Positions 34,731 to 44,191 are shown, counted from the stretch's first letter. The stretch is DNA of 64,000 nucleotides from Lentisphaerae bacterium ADurb.Bin242 (GCA_002069785.1 MWCA01000001.1:62001-126000); one strand, 5' to 3'. Program-made: numbers and translations. The notes: generated by a model from the sequence alone, not told the origin.

Positions 34731-36959
34731 ATGTTTCTTCCCTCATCGAACTCATTCCGCTTCCGGGTGAATTTCGGCATTGCCGCATTCTCCCTGATTG
34801 CGCTGTTCGCCGGGATACGGAACCTGTTTTCCGTCATTGCGATGTCGAATCTGCTTTCCTATCAGGTTTATCTGCATCGGAACCCTGTTTCCGAATATTT
34901 CGTTTTTCTCCCGGTTTTCCTGATACTGCCGTTTCTTTTCCGCGAGAAACGGGAACAGAATTTCCGGCGGCTGGCTCAAGTGCTGTGTCCCCTCCTGCTG
35001 TTTTATCCCCTTCTGCTGTTCGCATGGGACAATTTCTTCTTTCTGCCTCTGTCGCTGATTCTCTTCGGCTGGGCCGCCTTCCGCGCCGGTTCCATGGCGG
35101 CGGGGCCGCTGCGTCGGAAATGGGAAAAAGACCGACATTTCAGTTCCGCCTGGATTCCTTATCTTGTCGGGGGGCTTTATGTCGCGGGAGTTCTCTGGGG
35201 AGTTTCGATGCAGGTTCGGGCTCACAAGGCGATGTTTCTTCTGTACAGCGACTGGGGAACGTATGCGGACAGCTATCTGAATCTGTTGAAAACCGGAGGT
35301 CCGGCCTGGTGGAACTGGCTGTCGACGGGAGCGCATTGGAATCCGCTGGTCAATCTTGTAATGACCGGGGCGATCTGGATTCATCCGAGAGCGGAAACGA
35401 TCTTTGTGATGAATTCGGCGGTCATTTATTCCGCGGTGCCGCTGGCGTATGCGCTCAGCCGTGCGGCCGGACTTTCCCGTGGCATGGGGCTCTTCTTTGC
35501 CATAGCGGCCCTTCTGAATCCGACTTTCAGCCACATGAATCTGACAATGTTTTACGGATTTCATCCCGTCAATTTCGCCATTCCGCTTCTCCTGCTTTTT
35601 TTCCTGTTCAGGGAAAAAGGGTCCCGCCTCGGAATGGGAATGGTCTTCTTCCTTTCGCTCATGGTGCAGGAAACGATGATGATTTTCTGGTTCGGATACG
35701 GATTGTATTTGCTTTCCCGGCGTCAATGGCGCACCGGTCTGCCGCTGACCCTCTTCACCCTCTTCGGATTTTTCCTTCTGAGCAGCTGGATTCTGCCCCG
35801 GATCTGCGATACGGACGTATACCCGCAGATGCTCATGTTCCATTCTCTCGGCAGCACACCCGCGGAAGTTGTCCTGTCTCCTTTCCAGAAGGCGTCCGCA
35901 TTCTGGTCCATTTGTTTCCAATGGCAGAATTTCGCTTTTCTGCTGACGTTGATGATTCCCTTCTTTTTCTGTGTCTGGATGTCTCCCTCCATGCTGCTTG
36001 CCGTGGTTCCCCTGCTTGCCGGGATCTGTCTGCGCCCGTCTCCGGATGTGAAAAGCGTTGTATTCCAGTACGGAGTGGAGACTTCGACTCTGCTTCTGGC
36101 GCTTGCGGTTTTGAATGTCGGCCGGATAATGCGGAAAGAGCATTCCCGTTTCCCCGCGCTTCTGAATGCCGGAATGAAGAGATATCCCCCGAAGACGCTG
36201 GGACTTGCGCTGTGCATCGCCACCGGAATCACGGTCTTGGGTGCCTACTATTGTTTTGGAATGACGAAATTCATTGGAAAACATACGCTGGAATCTTTCT
36301 TCCAGGACACGGATGAAAGTGTTTTGATCCGGGAAATGAAGTCGCTTGTTCCTCCCGGCAGCCGGGTTTTGTCATCCGAGCGTCTGCGGACTCATTTTCT
36401 GTTCGATTTTTCCACCGATATCTTCACTGTTTCCAGGAAAACCAATGATGTTCTCGTCATGAATCTTCACGACAGCATGATGGACTCTCCGGACAAAGTG
36501 GAAAAAGTCCGGCGGGGAATTGCCTTCGACCGAAAAGTCATTCCCCTTGCGGCCTACTCCAGCAACAATCAGCAGTTTGTCCTGTTTCGTATTGCGGATC
36601 CGATGAACGCTCTTCCGGCCGGAAAACTTCCGAAGTCCAGTTTCATGGAATTTGACTCCATCGGGATACCGATTCTGGAAAGCGATCCGCATTTCGCGGG
36701 AAGATATGTGCATTCAGGAGGCAACTATTTGTTCCTGTGGCAGATACGGAAAACGCCGGAATATGATGTGGACGTCAGCGTTCTGCTGGAGTGTCCCTAC
36801 GGAACCATTCCCTGTCTTCGAGCCTTCGGGTTCGGACTTTTCCCCGCCTATTCGCTGGAGCCCGGAAGCGTCTTCCGGTTCGAGGTGAATGTCCCGGATG
36901 TCCGGAACATCAAGGCGGAAGTGATCCGGCGGCCGTTTTCGGACGGCAAGGGAAAATAG
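34731..36959 (+). CDS. DUF2079 polytopic membrane protein
   Basis: 742 residues from ATG 34731 (an upstream TTG at 34710 is also possible; neither has a strong ribosome site). The N-terminal ~500 residues carry about twelve membrane helices with the DUF2079 signatures LLYSDWGTYADSYLNLLKTG, STGAHWNPLVNLVMTG, NPTFSHMNLTMFYGFHPVNFAIP and QETMMIFWFGYGLYLL. The C-terminal ~240 residues are extracytoplasmic. DUF2079 proteins resemble GT-C glycosyltransferases in topology, with the DW and H residues in the first loops, but their reaction is unknown. It lies between secreted glycan enzymes and an MFS transporter. Confidence 0.85.
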   Translation: MFLPSSNSFRFRVNFGIAAFSLIALFAGIRNLFSVIAMSNLLSYQVYLHRNPVSEYFVFLPVFLILPFLFREKREQNFRRLAQVLCPLLLFYPLLLFAWDNFFFLPLSLILFGWAAFRAGSMAAGPLRRKWEKDRHFSSAWIPYLVGGLYVAGVLWGVSMQVRAHKAMFLLYSDWGTYADSYLNLLKTGGPAWWNWLSTGAHWNPLVNLVMTGAIWIHPRAETIFVMNSAVIYSAVPLAYALSRAAGLSRGMGLFFAIAALLNPTFSHMNLTMFYGFHPVNFAIPLLLLFFLFREKGSRLGMGMVFFLSLMVQETMMIFWFGYGLYLLSRRQWRTGLPLTLFTLFGFFLLSSWILPRICDTDVYPQMLMFHSLGSTPAEVVLSPFQKASAFWSICFQWQNFAFLLTLMIPFFFCVWMSPSMLLAVVPLLAGICLRPSPDVKSVVFQYGVETSTLLLALAVLNVGRIMRKEHSRFPALLNAGMKRYPPKTLGLALCIATGITVLGAYYCFGMTKFIGKHTLESFFQDTDESVLIREMKSLVPPGSRVLSSERLRTHFLFDFSTDIFTVSRKTNDVLVMNLHDSMMDSPDKVEKVRRGIAFDRKVIPLAAYSSNNQQFVLFRIADPMNALPAGKLPKSSFMEFDSIGIPILESDPHFAGRYVHSGGNYLFLWQIRKTPEYDVDVSVLLECPYGTIPCLRAFGFGLFPAYSLEPGSVFRFEVNVPDVRNIKAEVIRRPFSDGKGK

Positions 36960-36990
36960 GCGCGCCTGAAAGCTCCGCCGGACACATGCC

Positions 36991-37017
36991 GTCCGGAGAA
37001 GAAAAGCGGCTCCGGAC
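36991..37017. repeat. Perfect-arm hairpin, copy 2
   Basis: GTCCGGAG (36991-36998) and CTCCGGAC (37010-37017) repeat the arms seen at 34460-34486, with a similar A-rich loop. It lies between the convergent DUF2079 and MFS genes, adjacent to the MFS stop. Confidence 0.6.
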
Positions 37018-38316
37018 TTAATGCGGCTCGTAATAGTAGTCGCGCTCCGGGATGATCGCCGGAACCAGAATCAGCATCAGGCAGACGATCAGCACGATGA
37101 TCCCCGAAAAGAGAAACAGCGACTGGTAATTTGTGAACGGGATGTTTTTCCAGCTCCAGAACGGCGCCAGAATTCCTCCGCCCAGCAGCAGGGAGGAGAA
37201 GAAGCGCGACAAGCCCATTCCTGCGGAAAGGAAACTGCCGCACAGCGCCATGGCCATGGCCTTGTTCCCCGGACGCGCCAGCGCCATCATTTCGCTGGAC
37301 GTGACCACGCTGGAAGCCGCCGTCAGGAAGCCGTATCCCGTCAGCAGGACGGTGATGAGCGGCACGGCATGCGGGTATTTCGGTCCGCAGACGAACAGGG
37401 CGAAGTTGACCAGCGCGAACAGCAGATGGAGCGCCAGCAGCATTTTCTTCGCGCCGAAATGCCGCAGCATCTTTCCGGCGGAAAGGTAGCCGCTGAGCGT
37501 TCCCAGCATGGTCACGGAGGAAATGATGACCAGAATGTTGTCTCCGACCGGCATGTGGGTTTTCAGATACATGAAGCCCAGCGGAAGCGTGGAGTAGGAG
37601 GCCAGATACAGACAGAAAAGGTAGATGGAAAATCCGCAGAGCGGCGCATTGGTGACAGCCGTGCGGAAAGAGGAACGGAACCCCTGAACTTCCGAAGTCG
37701 TCGGCTGGGTTTCGATCCGTCCGATGAAGAAATAGCGTCCCAGGCAGAGCAGTCCCGTCAGGGCGATGATGGCCTGGAGTTCCCAGATGCCCGGTTTTTT
37801 GCCGAGGAGCAGACCGCTGAAGAAAATGAAGAGGCAGGCGGTGGTCATCCACAGGAAGCGGTTGAGGCCGAGGAAACTTCCCCGTTCCTCCCTCCGCAGG
37901 AAGCCGTCGATCAGCGGAAACCAGGCGGAGACATACAGGGGGAGAGACAGGCAGAAGACAATGGCCGCGAACATGGCGATATATTTTGAAGCGTGTCCGA
38001 ACCAGGGGCTCGCCGCCAGCAGCAGGAACATCAGACAGCTGATCATGGCGCTGGTCCGGATCATGCGTTTACAGCCGAAACGGATGGCCAGATACGCGCA
38101 GGGAATCTGGAGCAGACAGCTCGCGATTCCCCGGAACGAGGTGGTCAGCATGGTGAAGGTGCTGCCGAGCTCCAGCATGGAAACGAACAGAATGATGACG
38201 GCGCTGTCGTTGATCATGGTGCTGGCAATGCCGCCGAAACACTCCGAAGCGATTGCGGAGCGTTTGGAACGGGAGCGCTCTTTTTCGCTCAGTTCCGTTC
38301 CGGGATTTTCATTCAT
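37018..38316 (-). CDS. MFS transporter
   Basis: 432 residues, about twelve membrane helices. GIASCLLQIPCAYLAIRFGCKRMIR carries the loop 2-3 basic motif of the major facilitator superfamily. It is probably a sugar or sugar-acid importer, judged only from its neighbour, the sugar isomerase/epimerase gene one base upstream, which shares its transcript. The ATG at 38316 follows that gene's TGA by one base. The last 55 codons are duplicated as a fragment at 31187-31378. Confidence 0.88.
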   Translation of the reverse strand: MNENPGTELSEKERSRSKRSAIASECFGGIASTMINDSAVIILFVSMLELGSTFTMLTTSFRGIASCLLQIPCAYLAIRFGCKRMIRTSAMISCLMFLLLAASPWFGHASKYIAMFAAIVFCLSLPLYVSAWFPLIDGFLRREERGSFLGLNRFLWMTTACLFIFFSGLLLGKKPGIWELQAIIALTGLLCLGRYFFIGRIETQPTTSEVQGFRSSFRTAVTNAPLCGFSIYLFCLYLASYSTLPLGFMYLKTHMPVGDNILVIISSVTMLGTLSGYLSAGKMLRHFGAKKMLLALHLLFALVNFALFVCGPKYPHAVPLITVLLTGYGFLTAASSVVTSSEMMALARPGNKAMAMALCGSFLSAGMGLSRFFSSLLLGGGILAPFWSWKNIPFTNYQSLFLFSGIIVLIVCLMLILVPAIIPERDYYYEPH

Positions 38317-38317
38317 T

Positions 38318-39322
38318 TCAGGCTTTTTCCTTGGTCTTGTTCATGGCCGCGTCGAACTTGATGGCGGACGGGACGAAATCGCATTTCCGGACGAACTTGC
38401 AGGCGTCGGCGGCGCCGAATTCGCGTTCCATGCCGGAGTCTTCCCATTCCACCGAGAGCGGGCCGTCGTATTCGATGCGGTTGAGTTCGCGGATGATCTC
38501 CTCGAAGTTGATCTGGCCGTGTCCGGGACTGCGGAAATCCCAGCCGCGTCCCGGCTTGCCGAAATCCAGGTGGGACGAAAGGATTCCGGTGCGTCCGTCG
38601 AGTGTCCGGGCGGCGTCCTTCATGTGGACGTGGAAAATGCGGTCCGGGAATTCCTGGAGGAAGCGGACCGGGTCCATCATCTGCCAGAAAAGGTGGCTGG
38701 GGTCGAAGTTGAACCCGAACTCCTCGCGGTAATCGAAGGTTTCGAGGGTGCGTTTGGCGGTCACGATGTCGAACGCGATTTCCGTGGGGTGGACCTCCAG
38801 CGCGAACTTGACGCCGTGGTCTTCAAAAACGTCCAGGATCGGGTTCCACATTTCGGCGACATAACTGAAACCGTCGTCGATGGTCTGCTTCGGAACGGGC
38901 GGGAAGCTGTAGAGCATGTGCCAGATCGGAGAACCCGTGAAGCCGGTCACGATCTCCACACCGAGGTTTTCCGCGGCCTTGGCCGTGTATTTCATCTGTT
39001 CGACGGCCCATTTGCGTTTGGCGTCCGTTTTTCCGGCGAATTTTTTCGGACAGAATACATCCGTGCGGAAATCATCGTCCGGATCGCAGACAAGCTGTCC
39101 GGCCAGATGGTTGCTGATGGCCCAGACTTTCAGGTTTTTGCACGCCAGTTTGTCCAGCACGGTCTTGCAGTAGCGCTTGTCCTTCGCGGCCTTCATCACG
39201 TCCAGGTGATCCCCCGAGCAGGCGATCTCGATTCCGTCGTAACCCCATGCGGAAGCTTTTCTTATGAATGTTTCCATGGGCATGTCGGCCCACTGCCCTG
39301 AAAAAAGAGTGACCGGTCTCAT
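38318..39322 (-). CDS. Sugar phosphate isomerase/epimerase (AP-endonuclease-2-like barrel)
   Basis: 334 residues. The TIM-barrel metal ligands of this family are visible: EIACSGDH, FALEVHPTEIAFD, FGFNFDPSHLFWQ, FHVHMKDA and LSVEWED. Such enzymes isomerise or epimerise free or phosphorylated sugars, or inositol derivatives. The substrate cannot be assigned. It lies first in a two-gene minus-strand operon with the MFS transporter, suggesting that the imported sugar is its substrate. No signal peptide; cytoplasmic. Confidence 0.9.
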   Translation of the reverse strand: MRPVTLFSGQWADMPMETFIRKASAWGYDGIEIACSGDHLDVMKAAKDKRYCKTVLDKLACKNLKVWAISNHLAGQLVCDPDDDFRTDVFCPKKFAGKTDAKRKWAVEQMKYTAKAAENLGVEIVTGFTGSPIWHMLYSFPPVPKQTIDDGFSYVAEMWNPILDVFEDHGVKFALEVHPTEIAFDIVTAKRTLETFDYREEFGFNFDPSHLFWQMMDPVRFLQEFPDRIFHVHMKDAARTLDGRTGILSSHLDFGKPGRGWDFRSPGHGQINFEEIIRELNRIEYDGPLSVEWEDSGMEREFGAADACKFVRKCDFVPSAIKFDAAMNKTKEKA

Positions 39323-39422
39323 TCTTGCTGATCTCCTTCGTTTGTTGGACGACTATGAAAATAATTACTAATACAGCCGGATGTGAAAAAATCAATCGCT
39401 CTTTTCGGAAGTTGGGGATTTT

Positions 39423-39998
39423 TTATGCGAGCGCATTCAGGCGGAGGGTTTCGGAAAGACGTTCCACGGGGAGTCCGATGACATTGTTCACGGAGCCCTC
39501 CAGATGATCCAGCAGCCTGTCGCCGCACTCCTGGATTCCGTAGGCGCCGGCCTTGTCCAGCACGTTCACCTGTTTCAGATAGGCGCGGATGACCTCGTCC
39601 GTGAGCGTTTTGAAAGTGACCTTCGTCCCATCGGCAAAGCGAATCCGGATGTTCCCGTTTTTCACCAGCACGGCTACGCCGGTGACAACTTCGTGGGTTC
39701 GGCCGGAAAGACGCCGGAGCATGTGAAACGCGTCCTGTTCATCCCGGGGTTTCCCGAGGATTTCGCCGTCGAGCTCGATCACGGTGTCCGCGCCGATGAC
39801 GACCGCGTCCGGGAAAACCAGGGCGGCGCCTTCCGCTTTCAGCAGAGCGTTTTCGAGCGCGGTCTCCCGGTAGAAAGCTCCGGGGCGGACGGTTTCATTC
39901 ACATTCGGCACGAATACCTGAAACGGGATGCCCGCCCGCCGGAGAAGGTCCTGTCTCCGGGGCGACGCCGATGCCAATACGGCCGGAAGCTTTTTCAT
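39423..39998 (-). CDS. maf: Maf-family nucleoside-triphosphate pyrophosphatase
   Basis: 191 residues with the Maf signature SASPRRQDLLRRAGI, a conserved Glu in NVNETVRPG, GADTVIELDGEILGKPRD and the GAYGIQECG segment. Maf proteins hydrolyse dTTP/UTP (YhdE type) or modified nucleotides to monophosphates, acting as house-cleaning enzymes and affecting cell division. The KAGAYGIQ form fits the dTTP/UTP subgroup better than the m7GTP subgroup, but this is not certain. Monocistronic, between the isomerase gene and the divergent cobalamin operon. Confidence 0.93.
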   Translation of the reverse strand: MKKLPAVLASASPRRQDLLRRAGIPFQVFVPNVNETVRPGAFYRETALENALLKAEGAALVFPDAVVIGADTVIELDGEILGKPRDEQDAFHMLRRLSGRTHEVVTGVAVLVKNGNIRIRFADGTKVTFKTLTDEVIRAYLKQVNVLDKAGAYGIQECGDRLLDHLEGSVNNVIGLPVERLSETLRLNALA

Positions 39999-40125
39999 GT
40001 CGCGGCTCCTTGCGGTTGCTGTTTCCGATGCGGGATAGTATAATTCCGGTTGCCCGCCTTTTCAAGCGGTCGCGGAAAAAGGAAAAAACAGAATTTTTTC
40101 TTTCTTTTCCTCGCAAAACCGGAAA

Positions 40126-40250
40126 AAGGTGTTACTGTAAATGGATTGACTTCCGCAAGCAGTGAAGCCGGTGAAAGTCCGGAACTGTCGCGCAACCGTG
40201 ATGAGATGAAAGCGTCTCTCAGTCGGGTCCTGAAGCGGAGGGGTATTCAG
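40126..40250 (+). promoter_or_regulatory. Cobalamin riboswitch
   Basis: The conserved core is recognisable: GCCGGTGAAAGTCCGG (40167-40182), then CTGTCGCGCAACCGTGA through 40201, and the downstream AGTCGGGTCC segment after a small hairpin (GAGA...TCTC). This matches the B12-box plan GGTGnAAnTCC-n-CGC-A-CnGTnA-n-AGTC. Boundaries are approximate. It precedes a pseudopilin gene and the complete btuFCD-cobUTS set, so it should repress the operon when cobalamin is plentiful. Confidence 0.9.
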
Positions 40251-40307
40251 AAATGACGGGATTTCAGCGAATTGCCGTCTTTGTGCGCGCAACACAAGGG
40301 AAAAGAA

Positions 40308-41102
40308 ATGTCCTCGCACAAAAAGTTCCATTCTCTTCGGTATGAGCATTTTACGCTCATAGAGCTCCTCATCGTGGTTGCCATCATCGCCCTTCTCGCC
40401 GGGATGCTTCTGCCCGCGCTGAACAAGGCGAGGGACAAGGCCCGCGCCATCAGCTGCGTCAGCGGGATTAAACAGATCGGCTTGTCGTTCATCCAGTATG
40501 CCAACGACAACAGGGAATGGTTCGTGGCGGCCAACTCCGCCTGGGACGCTCCCGTCCAGCAGTACTGGTGCGGACGCAAGGAATCCGGCCGTTTCGAGCC
40601 CAAGGGCGGGATCATGGACTACCTGGGGAAGAGCGACGCTATCCGGCGTTGTCCCTCCATGCCCGACGTGGTCAATGCCGACAATTACGGCTGTGGCGGC
40701 TACGGCTACAACGGTGATTATCTCGGAGGTGGCTGGAACGGTGTCCCCAGTGTCAGAATGGCGCAAGTCAGGAAGCCTTCGCAGACGATCGCTTTTGCCG
40801 ATTCTCTTCAGTTCGACGGCGGAAACCTGTCGCGTCCCATGGAAATGCATACGATCTCCCCGCCATATTACCCCGATCCCGCCTATGCGTATTACACAAC
40901 CCCGGATATTCATTTCCGCCACTCGAATCATGCAAATTTCACATGGGTGGACGGACATGTTTCCCCCGAACTTCTTTCTTACTCTCAGAAAGGTGCCTAT
41001 GGGTATGCTGCCGCCGAGGTTTATAAAGGCGTTCTCCGCATGGGCTGGCCGGGAGAACAGAAAGCCGAACTGGCCGGAAACTATCTTTTTGACCTGGATT
41101 GA
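40308..41102 (+). CDS. Pseudopilin-like H-X9-DG protein, first gene behind the cobalamin riboswitch
   Basis: 264 residues from ATG 40308 behind AAGGG. A 14-residue leader precedes the prepilin helix FTLIELLIVVAIIALLAGML, with His rather than Gly before Phe. The globular part has several cysteines and a Gly/Tyr-rich segment (NYGCGGYGYNGDYLGGGW), and ends with RHSNHANFTWVDGHVSPE, an exact H-X9-DG motif. It lies about 58 bases after the riboswitch and three bases before btuF, so it must be in the B12-regulated transcript. The operon has no BtuB. A role in corrinoid capture or delivery at the cell envelope is a hypothesis; no homologue of known function is recognised. Confidence 0.92.
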   Translation: MSSHKKFHSLRYEHFTLIELLIVVAIIALLAGMLLPALNKARDKARAISCVSGIKQIGLSFIQYANDNREWFVAANSAWDAPVQQYWCGRKESGRFEPKGGIMDYLGKSDAIRRCPSMPDVVNADNYGCGGYGYNGDYLGGGWNGVPSVRMAQVRKPSQTIAFADSLQFDGGNLSRPMEMHTISPPYYPDPAYAYYTTPDIHFRHSNHANFTWVDGHVSPELLSYSQKGAYGYAAAEVYKGVLRMGWPGEQKAELAGNYLFDLD

Positions 41103-41105
41103 CCA

Positions 41106-41915
41106 ATGCGAAACCGCTGCCTGGCTCTGCTTTTCCTCTTTTCCTTCCCGTTTCTGAACGCGGAGGAGCAAAGGATCGTTTCGCTGGCTCCGGCCCTGAC
41201 CGAACTGGTCTTTCAACTGGGCAAGGGGGATACGCTGGCGGGGCGGAGCGATGCCTGCGACTATCCGCCGGAAGTGAAGAAGGTTCCGGTCGCCGGACAT
41301 TTTGCCGACCCGGAGCTGGAACGGACTCTGCGGCTCCGTCCGACGCTGATCATCGCCAACGACCTGATCCGTCCGGCTCTCCTCAAAACGTTCGAGAAAG
41401 CGAAGATCAAGGTCGTCCTCATGCAATGCCGCACGCCGGAGGATTATTATCTATGGGTGAAACGACTGGGCGACCTTCTCGGCTGTCCCGGAAAAGCGGA
41501 GGCGGAAATCCGCCGGATGCGGAGCCGTCTGGCGGAATTTGAACGGAAGGCGGCGGAGTCTCCCGCCGGGAAAAAGATCCTCTGGGTCATCTGGGATTCG
41601 CCCCTGATGGTGGCTGGAAAAGGGTCGCTTCCGGATACGGTCATCCGTCTGGCGGGCGGAAAAAACCTTGCCGCCGGAGTGGATCAGGAATATTTCAAGG
41701 CTTCCTATGACTGGCTTCTCCGGAATCCGCCGGATGTGATCGTCTGGACGGCGGCGGGACGTCCGGAACAGTCCCATTCCTTCTGGAAACAGCTTGCCGC
41801 GGTCCGGGAGGGAAGGGTTGTCGCGGGGATCGATCCGGATTTGATCCAGCGTCCGGGGCCGCGCCTGCCGGAAGGGATCGGGGCGCTCCGCGCGGAATTG
41901 GAGAAGTTCCAATGA
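41106..41915 (+). CDS. btuF: Periplasmic cobalamin-binding protein
   Basis: 269 residues. Signal peptide MRNRCLALLFLFSFPFLNA, then RIVSLAPALTELVFQLGKG, the first strand of the helical-backbone class III binding proteins, LAGRSDACDYPPEV, and VVLMQCRTPEDYYLWVKRLGDLLG. BtuF captures corrinoids in the periplasm for BtuCD. The riboswitch upstream and cobUTS downstream support cobalamin rather than iron-siderophore specificity. Three bases after the pseudopilin stop; its TGA overlaps the btuC ATG. Confidence 0.93.
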   Translation: MRNRCLALLFLFSFPFLNAEEQRIVSLAPALTELVFQLGKGDTLAGRSDACDYPPEVKKVPVAGHFADPELERTLRLRPTLIIANDLIRPALLKTFEKAKIKVVLMQCRTPEDYYLWVKRLGDLLGCPGKAEAEIRRMRSRLAEFERKAAESPAGKKILWVIWDSPLMVAGKGSLPDTVIRLAGGKNLAAGVDQEYFKASYDWLLRNPPDVIVWTAAGRPEQSHSFWKQLAAVREGRVVAGIDPDLIQRPGPRLPEGIGALRAELEKFQ

Positions 41916-42883
41916 AATTTTTTCCGGCATGGGTTCTTTTTCTTTTCACCGGCGGCCTGTTTGCGCTTGGATTGTCCGCAGGCTCCTGCTGGATTCTCTT
42001 TTCCGAATTCTTCCCGAACGGCGTGTTCAATCCGATTGTGGAATTGAGGATGTTCCGGATGCTGGCCGCCTTTGTCATCGGAGCTTCCCTTTCGATCTCG
42101 GGCATGACGTTTCAGGCGGTTTTGCGGAACCCTCTGGCGGAGCCGTTCACGCTCGGAATTTCCGGAGGGGCGGGCGTGGGGGCGGCGCTGGCGTTCATTC
42201 TGGGGCTGAAGTCGATGGGCGTTCTGATGCTGCCCCTGTGCGCGTTCTGCGGCGCTGGCGTGACGCTGGCGGCGGTCCTTCTCATCAGCCGGGGCGGAGG
42301 CCGCGGCACGGAGAGCCTGCTCCTGAGCGGCGTGATCGCGGGAACGATCGCGGGAAGCATTCTGATGTATCTTCTGTCCATTTCGCAGATGGAGGAGCTT
42401 TCGAGCGTGACCTGGTGGATGCTGGGCGACCTCCAGAGCGTGGACCCCGATCTCCTGTTTCCCGGCGGCATCCTGCTGGTCGTGTCCGTCTTTCTTCTCC
42501 GCTATATGGCCGGCGACCTCAATGCGCTTTCGCTGGGGAGATCGGAAGCCTGGAATCTGGGAACCGATTCCCGAAGGCAGAGCTTCCTCATGATCGTGAT
42601 CGCCTCTCTGCTGGCGTCGGTGACGGTGTCCATGGCGGGAACCATCGGTTTCTGCGGACTGATCATCCCGCATATCGTCCGGCGGCTCTACGGCTGCGAC
42701 CACCGGAAAACTGTTCCTCTGATCTTCTTCTGCGGCGCCGCTTTCCTGATGCTCTGCGACATTCTTTCCCGGATCGTGTATCCCGTGCGTGAAATCCCCA
42801 TCGGAGTGATCACCTCCCTGATCGGAGGTCCTCTTTTCCTGTGGATCATCAACCGGAGGCGGCGTTATGAATCTCCGGACTGA
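41912..42883 (+). CDS. btuC: Cobalamin ABC transporter permease
   Basis: 323 residues of the FecCD/BtuC permease family with about ten membrane helices. Signature segments are MLAAFVIGASLSISGMTFQAVLRNPLAEPFTLGISGGAGVGAA, split here as ASLSISGMTFQAVLRNPLAE and FTLGISGGAG, and GFCGLIIPHIVRRLYGCDHR, whose GLIIPHI precedes the coupling helix. Overlaps btuF by four bases and btuD by 17. Confidence 0.94.
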   Translation: MKFFPAWVLFLFTGGLFALGLSAGSCWILFSEFFPNGVFNPIVELRMFRMLAAFVIGASLSISGMTFQAVLRNPLAEPFTLGISGGAGVGAALAFILGLKSMGVLMLPLCAFCGAGVTLAAVLLISRGGGRGTESLLLSGVIAGTIAGSILMYLLSISQMEELSSVTWWMLGDLQSVDPDLLFPGGILLVVSVFLLRYMAGDLNALSLGRSEAWNLGTDSRRQSFLMIVIASLLASVTVSMAGTIGFCGLIIPHIVRRLYGCDHRKTVPLIFFCGAAFLMLCDILSRIVYPVREIPIGVITSLIGGPLFLWIINRRRRYESPD

Positions 42884-43649
42884 AAATCTTTGCTTCGGCT
42901 ACGAAGGAAACCGGCTTCTGGATTCCATCAGCCTGACACTGGAGCCGGGGCGCTTCACGCTGCTTCTCGGTCCGAACGGAAGCGGAAAAAGCACATTGCT
43001 GCGCCTGATGACCGGGGAACTGGTCCCGGATTCCGGATCGGTTCTGCTGGACGGCCGGTCGATCCGCTCCTACCGGGACCGGGCGCGCGCCCGGGTTCTC
43101 GGAGTGGTTCTCCAGACCCTGATTCCCGCCTTCGATTTTACCGTGGAGGAGATCGTGATGATGGGGCGCAGCGCCTGGCTTTCCCCGCTGGAAATGCCGG
43201 GCCGGGCGGACCGGGAGGCGGTCCGGAACGCGATGAAGCTCCTTCAGGTGGATTCGCTGGCCGGACGCCCTTGCAGCCACCTCTCCGGCGGAGAGCTCCA
43301 GCGGGTGATGCTGGCCTCGGCGTTCGCCGGAGAACCGGAAATTCTGCTCCTCGACGAGCCCACCTCCGCGACCGACCCGGCCCACACGGTGGAGGTCCTG
43401 CGTCTTCTCCGGGAACGTTCGAGAACCTGCGGAGTTCTGATGGTCACACACGATCTCCAGCTGGCGGCCAACTGTGCCGACCGCATCCTCCTTCTCAAGG
43501 AGGGGCGCCTCTTCGCGGACGGGACGCCCGAAGAGATCCTGACGCGGGAGAATATCCGCGACGTATATTGTCTGGACGCCTCCGTCTTCCGCACGCCGGA
43601 AGGCGGAATCGCGATCCTGCCGGATTTGAAAAAAGGAGAATGTCCATGA
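42867..43649 (+). CDS. btuD: Cobalamin ABC transporter ATP-binding protein
   Basis: 260 residues. Walker A GPNGSGKST, Q-loop in VVLQTLIPAFDF, signature LSGGELQRV, Walker B EILLLDEPTSATD, H-loop MVTHDLQ: all intact. Family FecE/BtuD. GGAGG ribosome site inside btuC; ATG 42867 overlaps btuC by 17 bases. Its TGA overlaps cobU (ATGA), linking import directly to nucleotide-loop assembly genes. Confidence 0.95.
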   Translation: MNLRTENLCFGYEGNRLLDSISLTLEPGRFTLLLGPNGSGKSTLLRLMTGELVPDSGSVLLDGRSIRSYRDRARARVLGVVLQTLIPAFDFTVEEIVMMGRSAWLSPLEMPGRADREAVRNAMKLLQVDSLAGRPCSHLSGGELQRVMLASAFAGEPEILLLDEPTSATDPAHTVEVLRLLRERSRTCGVLMVTHDLQLAANCADRILLLKEGRLFADGTPEEILTRENIRDVYCLDASVFRTPEGGIAILPDLKKGECP

Positions 43650-44185
43650 ACAGGAACCGGATCGTTCTGGTGACCGGAGGCGCGCGCAGCGGGAAAAGCT
43701 CTTTTTCCGAAAAACGGGTGCTGGCCTCCGGCACGAAATATGTGTATATCGCCACTGCTCCCGTGCTGGACGAGGAAATGAAAAAGCGGGTCGGGCGTCA
43801 TCAGGCAAGGCGCGCCGGGGACGGCTGGATCACGATCGAGGAGCCGCTCGATCTCTGCCGTGCGCTTTCCGAAGCCGAACGGCTCGGCGCGGACGCGGCC
43901 CTGGTGGACTGCCTGACGCTCTGGATCAACAACCGGATGTATCGCGATCCGGAATTCGATGAGGCAAAAATGGCGATTGAAACGGAAAAACTGCTGGAAG
44001 CCCTGAAAGCCTTTCCCGGCCTGGCTATGCTGGTCATCAACGAAGTGGGCCTCGGGATTGTGCCGGACACGCCGCTCGGGCGCGCATTCCGGGATTGTTC
44101 CGGGCGCTGCGGACAGCTCATTGCCGCGGAGGCCGACGAAGTCTGGTTCTGTATCTGCGGAATTCCTCAGAAAATCAAAGGATGA
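43646..44185 (+). CDS. cobU: Adenosylcobinamide kinase/adenosylcobinamide-phosphate guanylyltransferase
   Basis: 179 residues. P-loop VTGGARSGKSSFSEK; His52 in GRHQARRAGDGWITIEEP matches the guanylylated histidine of CobU; VDCLTLWINNRM and VINEVGLGIVPDTPLGRAFRD are further family blocks. It phosphorylates adenosylcobinamide and adds GMP, preparing the ring for the lower ligand. The presence of CobU, CobT and CobS without ring-building genes indicates salvage of imported corrinoids, at least from this window. Confidence 0.96.
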   Translation: MNRNRIVLVTGGARSGKSSFSEKRVLASGTKYVYIATAPVLDEEMKKRVGRHQARRAGDGWITIEEPLDLCRALSEAERLGADAALVDCLTLWINNRMYRDPEFDEAKMAIETEKLLEALKAFPGLAMLVINEVGLGIVPDTPLGRAFRDCSGRCGQLIAAEADEVWFCICGIPQKIKG

Positions 44186-44191
44186 AAAAGG

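Noticed and set aside
42867..43649. Iron-siderophore transporter instead of BtuFCD
   Set aside because: The riboswitch and the overlapping cobUTS genes favour cobalamin, although family sequence alone would not separate them.
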